This document shows, one piece after another, positions 51,071-60,242 of a stretch of 64,000 nt of DNA (its first letter is position 1; each line of letters opens with the position of its first letter). The position numbers and the translations under genes were made by a program. Source of the stretch: Bog-950 sp044225825 (GTDB taxonomy: Bacteria; Bacteroidota; Bacteroidia; Chitinophagales; LD1); assembly GCA_044225825.1 (NCBI GenBank), contig JBGAIB010000005.1, positions 248,001 to 312,000 of the forward strand. Reading direction: 5' to 3'. The notes under the pieces are model-generated. The model saw nothing but the letters and a program-made list of their open reading frames with translations, was not told the DNA's origin and searched no databases.

Positions 51071-52163
51071 TTTTGCCTCCTATCCATTTAAAAAGCACCG
51101 GCGACGTAGTTTCGGGCATGGTATCGCCCATTAAAAATCCAAGCGGCTTTAACTCTTCAATGTGGTCGCAAACAACTTTTACCAGGGCAATTAAAGGAAT
51201 GGCCATAAACATACCAGCCACGCCCCAAAGCAGCCCTCCGGCTATAACCACTATAATGCAGATAATAGCATTTATCCGAACCCTGGAAGCCACTACATAG
51301 GGTACCAGGTAATGGTTATCGACAAACTGAATAACGGCATACAATACTACCACCAACAGGGCCGAAACAGGCGACAGCGTGAGGATAGCAATAAATACCG
51401 GTAAGGCTACAGCTATAATACCGCCTATATAAGGCAAGAAGTTTAAAATAGCACCAGTAATACCCAGCAATACGGCATACTTAACACCAATGGCAAGCAA
51501 GCCAACCGAATTGAGTGCGGCTACGATAGCTGCTTCGATAAGTAAACCAAACAAGTAGTTTTTTAGAATGGAATTTACACTTAATAATACCTCCGAAACC
51601 GTTCGGTGGTAATCTTTAGGAAAGATGCGTGCAATAAACTCCAGTAACAAAGGCTTGTAATACAGTAACAGGAATACATATACCGGTACCACAAAAACAG
51701 TAATCATAATATTGCCAAAAGTAGCAATGGTACCACCCAGCCCCTGTAGCAGGCTCTTGCCGGTTTCGCTTTCCATATTCGCTAACCAGGCTTTTACCGC
51801 ATCAGGTTTTTGATTGAAGGTTCGTGCGCACCAGTTAATTAAATTAGTACTTATCAAATCAAACTTGCCTTTCAGATCACTGGTATCCTGTGCAAACATT
51901 TTAAATTGAAAAACCAGCAAGGCTATAACACCACTTAGCAGCAAAAGCCCTACAAGTAAGGCAAGCGCAATAGCCAACACGCGCGGCACCTTCTTTCTGT
52001 TAAACCAATTAGACATCGGATTCAGCAGAATAGCAAAGAACAAAGAAAACAGCAGCGGAACGAACACATCGGAACCAATCCATAATAGCCATAAGGCCAG
52101 ACTGGTGCCCAAAAGAATAATCGTAACCTTAACGTAAAAGGGCAGTGTGGCCGGTGGAGTCAT
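51051..52163 (-). CDS. AI-2E family transporter (permease)
   Basis: 370 residues with about eight membrane segments. Family features: VTIILLGTSLALWLLWIGSD, PLLFSLFFAILLNPMSNWF (conserved N-P loop), GITGAILNFLPYIGGIIAVA and QFVDNHYLVPYVVASRVRI. The PYIGGIIA and DNHYLVP stretches are the signature. Members export or exchange small molecules; substrate not assignable. Confidence 0.92.
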   Translation of the reverse strand: MTPPATLPFYVKVTIILLGTSLALWLLWIGSDVFVPLLFSLFFAILLNPMSNWFNRKKVPRVLAIALALLVGLLLLSGVIALLVFQFKMFAQDTSDLKGKFDLISTNLINWCARTFNQKPDAVKAWLANMESETGKSLLQGLGGTIATFGNIMITVFVVPVYVFLLLYYKPLLLEFIARIFPKDYHRTVSEVLLSVNSILKNYLFGLLIEAAIVAALNSVGLLAIGVKYAVLLGITGAILNFLPYIGGIIAVALPVFIAILTLSPVSALLVVVLYAVIQFVDNHYLVPYVVASRVRINAIICIIVVIAGGLLWGVAGMFMAIPLIALVKVVCDHIEELKPLGFLMGDTMPETTSPVLFKWIGGKTKKPVA

Positions 52164-52180
52164 AGTGCGTATTTAGCAGC

Positions 52181-52339
52181 TTAGTAGGCGGCACGGGCCA
52201 TATACTGGTCCACCCGGCCCATTATTTCATCGCGCTTACCGCTGATGAACAAGGCCTGGATACCAAGCACCAACCCAAGCTTCTGCTTAATAAGACCTGA
52301 TGTTTCGCGGCAAACGCCTTTAATTACTTTGGCTTTCAT
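52181..52339 (-). CDS. CsbD-like small protein
   Basis: 52 residues (MKAKVIKGVCRETSGLIKQK ... SGKRDEIMGRVDQYMARAAY). The GLIKQKLG ... GKRDEIMGRVDQY pattern resembles CsbD-family stress proteins, which carry the GKRDQL-GKLQ-Y core. Only the core matches; the middle is more hydrophobic (LVLGIQALFI) than usual. It lies 17 bp after the lmo0937-type gene on the same strand. Confidence 0.6.
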   Translation of the reverse strand: MKAKVIKGVCRETSGLIKQKLGLVLGIQALFISGKRDEIMGRVDQYMARAAY

Positions 52340-52356
52340 AACGGCAGATTTTTAGA

Positions 52357-52509
52357 TTAAACATTTTTGCCCCTTATCAGGCGTAGTAATACAGCTATAA
52401 TGGCAATTACCAATAAAATGTGAATGAGGCCACCGGCATGGAAGCCGATAAAACCAATAGCCCAGCCAATGACAAGAATGACGGCTATTATATAAAGTAG
52501 GTTTTCCAT
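52357..52509 (-). CDS. lmo0937-family small membrane protein
   Basis: 50 residues from the ATG at 52509 (MENLLYIIAVILVIGWAIGF). Two hydrophobic helices with G-x-x-GG-x-IHILLVIAIIAVLLRLI, the usual end of the family. Function unknown; commonly found among general stress genes. The upstream in-frame extension to 52566 adds an unlikely N-terminus. Confidence 0.82.
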   Translation of the reverse strand: MENLLYIIAVILVIGWAIGFIGFHAGGLIHILLVIAIIAVLLRLIRGKNV

Positions 52510-52618
52510 AACATGTAGTTTAGTTCCCTCAACATTCATAAAATGTGCCAGCCATGCCCTTAACAATTGGTGGGGCTACTGTGGATTTTTGAGGAGAATA
52601 CACCGCCTGCTTCCGCTA

Positions 52619-54979
52619 TCAGTCAAACACTCTGTCCTGGCGGCCCTTTCTTTTATTTGTTTTAGCCGTTCGCACCAGCACCTTATCTACATCTTCGTCT
52701 AAATTTTCCAATGCTCTCCTAAGCGACTCCGGTATATCGCCATCATACGCAATGCGGTAATAAGAAAAACCGGTACGTGGAAGATCAGTTTTTTCCGGCG
52801 CGAACACCAAACGCTTTAAAACAGCCTCCTCTTTAAACGGCTGTGTAAATGCGGCTTTGCGCTGTTTTACCAATAAGGGTATTCTGCTAAAAACAACACT
52901 CGTGTCAACCCATCTTTCACATTTCTCCTGAATGGTGAATAACAGCTCCGAGCTATCTACAAATGCATCCAGCGCTGCTACAAACTGCGAATCCTTAACC
53001 GACATTTTTTCCACGGCAATTGAATCCTCCTCGCTGAATGCATCCGGAGATTTGTTATTCGCCCGCAGAAAGTATTTTTTCTTCGCCTCGTAGAAAAGCA
53101 GATGCTCCCGCTCTTTTACTTCAAACAATACCGGCTGCACATACACCCTGGCTTCAGGATTCTTCTCCATAAAATCGGCAAGCTTCTCTAAAAAATGCTG
53201 CTGCTTATTACTTACGTTAAATTGGTGCATATCCCACCGGAAAATCTGGTATTTCTCCGCTTCATTCTTTAAGTTTTTTACATAAGCCCGGTAAGGGGAT
53301 GTAGGTGGTTTCACGAACAGGTTACGGAGTATATCCAGTATAATATCCCACACAACAACCTTCGGGTTTTTAAGATCGCCGTGCACCGGTATTTCATAAT
53401 CAATATAGTTGCCCGGCTCCTTTACCACTGCTAAAATTAAAGGCATCGGCAACCATTTGGCATCGCGTTTACGGATTCGCTTAGTTAACTGCGGATTGAT
53501 GATTACCAGATGGTTCGTGCTTTCAATTTCCCGGTTCCGTACTTTCCAGTTGCCGTTAAATTCGATGGTACCGCTCTTAAACGGAAAGGAGGTATAAGTA
53601 ATGGTATAGGGGTTTAAATCGGGTACAGCCAGTTCACTTACCTTATAACTTAAATCGAAGTCGGCAAAATTTTTAGGCACCGCACCAAAGCTTACATTAA
53701 TCTTACCGTGGGGCACTACATCCGTCTCCAGATCCACTTTTAAATACGGATTATCCCGATCAATATCCTTTGAAATGATGTTAAGCGGATACGCCGATAC
53801 GCCAAACTTTTCGCGAAGGGCAAAATCATTAAAGCCAATATTTGCCTGGTAAACTGCCAGTTGATTAGCCTTGTAATGGCTCTTTACAAAGTTCTCACCA
53901 ATAACCTTTACGAAATCGGCAATTTCTATAATCAGGTTAAATTTGCTGCTGTCCGCTTTAGCTGCTTTTATATTGGCACCATTAACACCAAACATACGCT
54001 GCAGGTTATCCAGATTATCGTAGCGTTCAAATTTGAAAAAGGGCCGGACTATGGCAAGAGTATCAAAAATGTACTCATACTCCTTAGGGTTCATATACTT
54101 AATAGTAAGGGCCACTTTATCGAATGAAGCAAAGTCATCACCGGCAGCCTTACCAAAGTGAAAATCGTTTATGCCGATGTACCCTCCCATCTTCATATCC
54201 AGTTCATCTTTAAAATTTCCACTGGTATGGATGTCTGCATCAAGATTGGCACTTAAGGAACCATAATTGGCTAAATCGCGCAAATACTGTTCAAATATTT
54301 GTAGGTCGAATTTCTGAATGACGGCCTTAACATTGTAATCCAGGCTTTTAAGATTAATACTTCCATTAGCTGCAAGAGTTCCGGGAGCAGGACCGTTGGA
54401 AAGTCGAATCTTATATTGGATCGAATCTACATTCCACCATTTGCCCGGGCTTTCGATATACAGATTTTTTACGTAGTAGTGAACAGGAATAGAAAGTTCA
54501 TCGTAGTAAAAGGTGCCGTTATTGATTTCGATGTTCAGTATATTAAATTTAACGGGTGTAGTGTCACGGTTCAGGGTATCCTTAGGCGTAAACTTTCGGA
54601 TCAAATCACTGAAATTAAAAGCTTGTCTGTTTTGTATTAAGTGAAAAACCGGATCGTTTAAACTAACATCACTTATCTCGTAGGTTTTGCCCAGCAACTT
54701 CCACATCGAGAAATTGACATTGGCTGATTGAGCCGACACAAAAACGGAATCGGGGTTTTGTTCATAAATTTTTAAACCGTTTATATGCGCATACCCTGTA
54801 AACGGGTTCACATATATCCAATTTATGGTCACCTGTCTTCCGAGCCATTTTTCGTCATATTTTTGGATAACATACTTGGCTATCGGCGATATAAAAGCTA
54901 TTACCAACACAAGAAAGAGGACAATTGAGCCCAGGGTAATTAGTACGATTTTCTTCCAGCGTTTGTCGGCTAATTTCAT
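52619..54979 (-). CDS. DUF748-domain (AsmA-like) envelope protein
   Basis: 786 residues. One N-terminal membrane helix (KIVLITLGSIVLFLVLVIAF), then a long AsmA/DUF748-type beta-strand repeat region (VYVNPFTGYAHINGLKIYEQ, AQSANVNFSMWKLLGKTYEI, VALTIKYMNPKEYEYIFDTL) and a C-terminal alpha-rich part with KNPEARVYVQPVLFEVKERE. Such bridge-like proteins are thought to move lipids between the membranes. The match is to fold and layout, not to a characterised member. Confidence 0.86.
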   Translation of the reverse strand: MKLADKRWKKIVLITLGSIVLFLVLVIAFISPIAKYVIQKYDEKWLGRQVTINWIYVNPFTGYAHINGLKIYEQNPDSVFVSAQSANVNFSMWKLLGKTYEISDVSLNDPVFHLIQNRQAFNFSDLIRKFTPKDTLNRDTTPVKFNILNIEINNGTFYYDELSIPVHYYVKNLYIESPGKWWNVDSIQYKIRLSNGPAPGTLAANGSINLKSLDYNVKAVIQKFDLQIFEQYLRDLANYGSLSANLDADIHTSGNFKDELDMKMGGYIGINDFHFGKAAGDDFASFDKVALTIKYMNPKEYEYIFDTLAIVRPFFKFERYDNLDNLQRMFGVNGANIKAAKADSSKFNLIIEIADFVKVIGENFVKSHYKANQLAVYQANIGFNDFALREKFGVSAYPLNIISKDIDRDNPYLKVDLETDVVPHGKINVSFGAVPKNFADFDLSYKVSELAVPDLNPYTITYTSFPFKSGTIEFNGNWKVRNREIESTNHLVIINPQLTKRIRKRDAKWLPMPLILAVVKEPGNYIDYEIPVHGDLKNPKVVVWDIILDILRNLFVKPPTSPYRAYVKNLKNEAEKYQIFRWDMHQFNVSNKQQHFLEKLADFMEKNPEARVYVQPVLFEVKEREHLLFYEAKKKYFLRANNKSPDAFSEEDSIAVEKMSVKDSQFVAALDAFVDSSELLFTIQEKCERWVDTSVVFSRIPLLVKQRKAAFTQPFKEEAVLKRLVFAPEKTDLPRTGFSYYRIAYDGDIPESLRRALENLDEDVDKVLVRTAKTNKRKGRQDRVFD

Positions 54980-55044
54980 AGTTGTGCTTTAGCCGTTTTA
55001 ACCAAAATACATACCCCTTATAATGGGGAATTACATCCACGTAA

Positions 55045-56274
55045 TTACTGGTTTTCGATGCGCACGTTTTGACCACTGATGCCGCTAAAGGTATTAACCG
55101 AGGCCAGGTCGTTATTGTAGCCCACATTACCATGTTCTACAAAAATGCCATTTGCCGCACTATTCATAAGCTGGCACTGCGATATAGAAATTTGTATAGC
55201 ATCCGAAGCATTCATGATGTTCACAATACCTTTGCCCTCGGTACTGGTTCCACCGCCAATAAGGGTACAGTGTTGTAACATACAGGGTTGGCTGCCATTA
55301 GATTTGAAGGTCAAACTATTCCAGAATCCGCTTGGAGAGTATACACCGGCAATAGTAATTGGCTCAGCGCTTGTGCCGATAGCTGTAAAGGTAGAGTTAG
55401 TTTCCTGTCCATCGTACGTCCAGTTGGTTTGTTCATCCATATATAAACGGGTGCCCGGTTGTATTGTAACATCACCTGCAGTTGTTATAACTCCGGTTAA
55501 GCAATAAGGTATTTCCAACTTATTAAATATCACATCACTAAGCTCTGTAACTCCTTTGCCCGCTATATGGATATACTCTTTACCGTTGTTGTAATAGGTA
55601 TTACCGTTTTTAACGAAGGTGAGAGCGGAGAGCGGCAAGGTAACCGGATATGCTGTATTGGTGGAAAAGGTATTGCCTGTGAAATTTTTAACCTGCGATC
55701 CCTGTTCTACCGTAAGGCCGTCTGCATTGCTGGTGGTAATTGTACAATTATTGATTTCGGCTACACCTGTATTATCAGCCGATCCAATGATAAGATCAGC
55801 TTTCCCGTATTCTGTTGCAGCACCACCATGTTCAAACTGGCAATAGCTGAACACATTATGCGAACTGTTACTTAATACTGTAATACCCTGCCATGCCCCC
55901 CGTTTGCCTGAACGCGAGGTAAACAGAATAGTATTGCCGCTTTGGCCGTGGGCATAGATGGCGCCCTCTTCTTTAACTAATATGTCGGCACCATCTTCAA
56001 ACATAATGGTTACACCGGGTTGAATAGTGAGTGTACCGGAAGTTACCATAAGCGGGGAAGGAATTACGTAATCCACACCATTCACACGATCGGTCAATGT
56101 AACATCGGAAGTTATATCCAGTTGCTGAATTACTTCGGCATTGGCAACATCCCTGCGCTCGGCAGGAATATTTGTAAGTAGATCATTATCGCTCTTCTTA
56201 TTGCAGGCGGTAAAGGTGCACAGGGTGCTTATACTTAGCGCAATTAAAGCGCAGTTGGTAGTAAACTTTTTCAT
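55045..56274 (-). CDS. Lipoprotein with right-handed beta-helix
   Basis: 409 residues from the ATG at 56274 (MKKFTTNCALIALSISTLCT), lipobox FTAC (Cys 23). The rest is a succession of short strands with conserved turn residues (LTIQPGVTIMFEDGADILVK, SRSGKRGAWQGITVLSNSSH, CQFEHGGAATEYGKADLIIG), typical of pectate-lyase-type or parallel beta-helix proteins. Possibly surface-exposed. No catalytic site seen. Confidence 0.8.
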   Translation of the reverse strand: MKKFTTNCALIALSISTLCTFTACNKKSDNDLLTNIPAERRDVANAEVIQQLDITSDVTLTDRVNGVDYVIPSPLMVTSGTLTIQPGVTIMFEDGADILVKEEGAIYAHGQSGNTILFTSRSGKRGAWQGITVLSNSSHNVFSYCQFEHGGAATEYGKADLIIGSADNTGVAEINNCTITTSNADGLTVEQGSQVKNFTGNTFSTNTAYPVTLPLSALTFVKNGNTYYNNGKEYIHIAGKGVTELSDVIFNKLEIPYCLTGVITTAGDVTIQPGTRLYMDEQTNWTYDGQETNSTFTAIGTSAEPITIAGVYSPSGFWNSLTFKSNGSQPCMLQHCTLIGGGTSTEGKGIVNIMNASDAIQISISQCQLMNSAANGIFVEHGNVGYNNDLASVNTFSGISGQNVRIENQ

Positions 56275-56344
56275 GGCTTCTGTTTTATCATTAGTAATCA
56301 CTACCGGTAATTTTAAAATACTATGCCAGGCAGAATTTGGATAA

Positions 56345-56384
56345 AACAAAAAGGGATCTTTCGCTGACGAAAAATCCCTTTCAG
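56345..56384 (-). terminator. Terminator after the receiver gene at 56406
   Basis: On the - strand: AAAGGGATTTTTCG, loop, CGAAAGATCCCTTT and TTTGTTTTAT, about 20 bp after the stop. Confidence 0.82.
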
Positions 56385-56405
56385 TTAAAAATTTAGATGC
56401 GGTAA

Positions 56406-56756
56406 TTAAGTTGTAAAAAACTGGTTTAGCGTGGCTAACACAATCGGCTTCTCTACAAATGCATCAGCACCATTGGCCATTGCCTTATCTTTGGCATTTG
56501 GCATAGCACTAATCAAAATAATCTTGGCATCGGGAGCAAGCGATTTAAAATGAGGTATATAGGTAACGCCCTGCCCGTCAGGCAGGTTATTATCTAAAAA
56601 AACAACATCGGGCTGTTCATTAAGGAGCATCTCTTTGCCTTCTTCCAGTGTACTCGCAATATCTACTTCCTCCACCTTGGTGGTTAAAATGTTTTTTAAC
56701 AAAAAACACAAATCCTGGTCGTCATCTATTATTAAAACTTTGGTTGATCGTTTCAT
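56406..56756 (-). CDS. Stand-alone response-regulator receiver
   Basis: 116 residues, one receiver domain: IIDDDQDLC at the N-terminus, phospho-acceptor in VVFLDNNLPDGQGV, ILISAMPNAK and VEKPIV. No output domain. It lies 48 bp after the receiver at 56805 on the same strand, and probably belongs to the same operon as the CHASE3 kinase. Confidence 0.92.
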   Translation of the reverse strand: MKRSTKVLIIDDDQDLCFLLKNILTTKVEEVDIASTLEEGKEMLLNEQPDVVFLDNNLPDGQGVTYIPHFKSLAPDAKIILISAMPNAKDKAMANGADAFVEKPIVLATLNQFFTT

Positions 56757-56804
56757 ATCACTGTTATAACACCTTATTGACTAAAAACCCGTGCCAACGG
56801 CTAG

Positions 56805-57233
56805 TTATTGGAATAAAAGAACATTTTGAAACCAGTAAGCATTGAAACTTTTAACTAAATCAACCAGTTTTTCGTAACCGGAGGGCTTGGCAATATAACT
56901 GGCAGCCCCTAAGTGATAAGATGAGTTTATATCGTTTTGAGCCGTAGAAGTGGAGAGTACAATAACAGGTATAGCCTTAAAGGTGGCATGCGACTTAATC
57001 CGCCTAAGTGCTTCACGACCATCCATTTTGGGCATGTTCAAATCCAGCAGTATAACAGCCGGCATACACTTGCCGTGTTTTTGGTTATAATCCTGCAGTA
57101 TTTGTAGAAGTTCCTCGCCATTCTCGGCAAACTGCACCGGGTTTGCTACTTTATTCTCGTCAAGCGCATATTTTATCAGCTGCTTGTCATCTTCGTCATC
57201 ATCCGCTACCAAAATGGTTACATGCTTGTTCAT
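56805..57233 (-). CDS. Stand-alone response-regulator receiver (Rcp1-like)
   Basis: 142 residues from the ATG at 57233. EDD-type acidic cluster ILVADDDEDDKQL, phospho-acceptor in VILLDLNMPKMDGREALRRI, VLSTSTAQNDIN and IAKPSG. The layout is that of Rcp1-type partners of CHASE3/phytochrome kinases. It follows the kinase gene by 4 bases. Confidence 0.93.
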   Translation of the reverse strand: MNKHVTILVADDDEDDKQLIKYALDENKVANPVQFAENGEELLQILQDYNQKHGKCMPAVILLDLNMPKMDGREALRRIKSHATFKAIPVIVLSTSTAQNDINSSYHLGAASYIAKPSGYEKLVDLVKSFNAYWFQNVLLFQ

Positions 57234-57237
57234 TGGC

Positions 57238-58647
57238 CTAAGTTTGATTAGTAACAGGTAAATAAATAGTAAATATAGCACCTTTGCCTTCCCACCCCTC
57301 GGCAGTTATATAGCCTCCATGATTTAGCACAACCGACTTGGAGATCGCCAGGCCAATACCTGTGCCCTCGTACTCGCTCTTTCCGTGCAAGCGCTGGAAA
57401 ACCACAAAAATGCGTTCAGCATATTGCGAATTAAACCCAATGCCATTATCGGCCACTACTATTTTATGAAAAAGTTTGCCCTCATCTCCTTTTCGTAATC
57501 CCGGTACAACCATCGAATCAACAATGGTGGCCACAATGGAGACAACCGGCGGTTCGTCAGTTTTTGAATACTTAATGGCATTGGACACTAAATTCTGAAA
57601 CAACTGCACCATTTGCGATTCGTAACCTTTAACTATAGGCAGCCAGGTACTGGTTATGGTGGCACCTTTAGCGGTAATGCTGTCCTGCAGATTGGCTTTT
57701 GCTTCCTGCAGAACCAAATTTAAATCAACATCCTGCCCTTCTACCTTCGCGTTTATCACTCTTGAAAACTGTAACAGATCATCGATTAAGCGCTGCATTT
57801 TTGCGGCAAAACCATCTAACTTTATAATTATCTCCTTGCCTTCGTTACTTAGGTTTTGTTCCTCTTTCAAACGAAGTCTTTCGCCAAATGCCCGAAGTTT
57901 GCGCAGGGGTTCCTGCAGATCGTGCGATGCTACATAAGCAAACTGTTCTAAGTCCTGGTTCGAACGGCTGAGTTCAATGTTTTGCTTCTGCATTTCTAGT
58001 CGTAGTGTTTCCGATTCGCGTAGCGATTCGCGCAGTAGAAGGAACAGGATGGCAACAATAAGGATGCTAACAACCGAAGCTCCTAATAAAAATAACGGAC
58101 TGCTGTATAAGCCCGATTGCTTTTGCTGGTTTCTGCTGTTCAGTAATTCGTATTCCTGTACCAGCATTTGCTCCCATAGCTTATCTACCTTCTGCGAAGT
58201 TCTTACGCCTTCCAGCAGCAAACTATCCTGCGCATACAAATCCAGTGTAAACAAATCTACCACCAAATGTCTCCATATGTCAAACCGCTTGTTTAATAGT
58301 GGCGAGAGCTGCATTAAACATTTTTGTTGAAGCGAATTATCGGAAGTCTGCAGCCGTAATTGATTTATCAGGGTATCCAGGTCCGACCGGGGCGTTGCAA
58401 GGTCGGGCCGGTACTTAGATTGTTGCAGGATAACATAGGCTCTAACTGCCGATTCGGTTTCATACATTTTAGATTGTCCGTCACTTATAAGGCGCAGCAC
58501 ATCCTGCGAATGGCTAACCCACATATAACCATTTAGCGTACGGGCATAACTAAAATAGGATAGATAGGCAGTGCCTACCAGGGCTATAAGTGCCAGGGCT
58601 AAGAAAACACCGAGGTTAATCTGTCTATGTATGGCTTTTAATCGCAT
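57238..58647 (-). CDS. CHASE3-domain sensor histidine kinase
   Basis: 469 residues from the ATG at 58647. Two membrane helices (INLGVFLALALIALVGTAYL; LFLLGASVVSILIVAILFLL) enclose a CHASE3-type extracellular domain, followed by a DHp domain with FAYVASHDLQEPLRKLRAFG (phospho-acceptor His about residue 240) and an HATPase domain (GTGIGLAISKSVVLNHGG). The signal sensed is unknown. Cotranscribed with two receivers. Confidence 0.93.
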   Translation of the reverse strand: MRLKAIHRQINLGVFLALALIALVGTAYLSYFSYARTLNGYMWVSHSQDVLRLISDGQSKMYETESAVRAYVILQQSKYRPDLATPRSDLDTLINQLRLQTSDNSLQQKCLMQLSPLLNKRFDIWRHLVVDLFTLDLYAQDSLLLEGVRTSQKVDKLWEQMLVQEYELLNSRNQQKQSGLYSSPLFLLGASVVSILIVAILFLLLRESLRESETLRLEMQKQNIELSRSNQDLEQFAYVASHDLQEPLRKLRAFGERLRLKEEQNLSNEGKEIIIKLDGFAAKMQRLIDDLLQFSRVINAKVEGQDVDLNLVLQEAKANLQDSITAKGATITSTWLPIVKGYESQMVQLFQNLVSNAIKYSKTDEPPVVSIVATIVDSMVVPGLRKGDEGKLFHKIVVADNGIGFNSQYAERIFVVFQRLHGKSEYEGTGIGLAISKSVVLNHGGYITAEGWEGKGAIFTIYLPVTNQT

Positions 58648-58774
58648 AATGCCCCATGGCAAGGGGAACCAATTCCCCAAACTTACTCATCCAATAAACA
58701 TTGCAAGAGAAAAATATCTCTAAATCGCTGATAATGATATAACTAAAATTAGGCACGATATCCGTTATAGTATC

Positions 58775-60241
58775 ATGACCCTAAAATTTCAGACCAAATA
58801 TAATGTTATGAAGATTCAACGCACCACACTCCAGACCCAAAAAATACTTCCATCCCAAATTCAGTTTCTTAATTTTTTGAAACTGCAACGTGAAGAATTG
58901 TTGCAAACACTGGCCCTTCACCTGGAAGAGAATCCCTTTTTAGAAGACACCTGTAAGGATGAGCAGGAAGAAGAGAGCGAAGAACTGCCCTTGAGTTACG
59001 AAGATGCCGATACCTATGAGGATGAATTCAGCATCCGCGAAGCCGGCATTAATGACAGGAGTATTCACGAAGAAAAACGCGACATCTTTAATAACAGTTC
59101 GCGCGGTAACAACACGCGCGAGGACATAATAGAAGAAGTACGGACCATGAAGTTAACCCCATTGCAGTTTGAGATTGCCTGTTACATCATCAACTCACTG
59201 GATGAGGACGGTTACCTGCGTCAGGACCTGGATAGTGTGATTGATCATTTCTCGTTCTCCCGCCAACAATTGGTTGGAGAAGAGGAAGTGCAATTAGCAC
59301 TGGATGCTATTCAAACCTGCGATCCACCGGGTATTGGCGCACGCGATTTACGCGAATGTTTGATGCTGCAACTATTTAGAAAGGAAAGAAAGACCCGCAC
59401 GGATGCGCTGGCCTATTGGATTTTAGAAGAACATTTTAATCTGTTAACAGAAAGAAAATTTGAAGAGATACAAACGCACTGCGAGATAAACGCTGAGCAA
59501 ATGCAACAGGCGCTGCGTGCTATCAGACAATTAAAAGCCCGTCCGGCCTTTATCGACGAGCCAAGTACCTTCCGCGCCCCGGTGGCAAGCGACATTGACT
59601 TTATTATTACAAAAGATGCTGATGGTAATCTGGTAGGCGCTTTGGCTTCGTCCTTTGCCGGCCGTATACGCATCAGTGCCGATTCGGAGCAATTATTATC
59701 GGCTGTGAGTAAGAAGAATAAAAAAACCGTGGCTTACCGTAACCAGGAAACTTTCTTAAGGACAAAGGCACGCGAAGCACATTGGTTTATTGATTGTATT
59801 GCACAGCGCGAGGACAGTATGAAAAAGGTAATAGATGCCATAATAACGCTGCAACACGATTACCTGCTAAGTGGCGAAAAAAGTGATTTGAAACCGATGA
59901 TACTGCAAAACGTTGCAGATATGATAGGTCTTGATGTTTCCACTATATCGCGCATTACCAGCACGCGCAGCGCCGATACTCCGATTGGCAAAATTCACTT
60001 GAAGGATCTGTTTACAACCGGTGTACAATCGGGAGAAGGACAAACCATTTCGAACGCCAATGTGAAGGAAATACTGGCGGAGATAATCGCTGCAGAGGAT
60101 AAACAACGCCCTTATACCGACGAAGAACTTGCCCGTGTGCTGGCAGCAAGAGGCATTAAAATAGCCCGCCGTACCGTACTTAAATACCGCGAACAATTGC
60201 GCATACCTGTTGGTAAGCTGCGTTGCTTACAGGCCGCATAG
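58775..60241 (+). CDS. rpoN: RNA polymerase sigma-54 factor
   Basis: 488 residues. N-terminal Gln/Leu-rich activator region (LQTQKILPSQIQFLNFLKLQ), an acidic segment, the core-binding region, the helix-turn-helix region and the RpoN box (ARRTVLKYREQL) at the C-terminus. A second ATG at 58808 (MKIQRTTLQTQ) is an equally good start. Recognises -24/-12 promoters with enhancer-binding proteins. Divergent from the CHASE3 kinase. Confidence 0.94.
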   Translation: MTLKFQTKYNVMKIQRTTLQTQKILPSQIQFLNFLKLQREELLQTLALHLEENPFLEDTCKDEQEEESEELPLSYEDADTYEDEFSIREAGINDRSIHEEKRDIFNNSSRGNNTREDIIEEVRTMKLTPLQFEIACYIINSLDEDGYLRQDLDSVIDHFSFSRQQLVGEEEVQLALDAIQTCDPPGIGARDLRECLMLQLFRKERKTRTDALAYWILEEHFNLLTERKFEEIQTHCEINAEQMQQALRAIRQLKARPAFIDEPSTFRAPVASDIDFIITKDADGNLVGALASSFAGRIRISADSEQLLSAVSKKNKKTVAYRNQETFLRTKAREAHWFIDCIAQREDSMKKVIDAIITLQHDYLLSGEKSDLKPMILQNVADMIGLDVSTISRITSTRSADTPIGKIHLKDLFTTGVQSGEGQTISNANVKEILAEIIAAEDKQRPYTDEELARVLAARGIKIARRTVLKYREQLRIPVGKLRCLQAA

Positions 60242-60242
60242 T

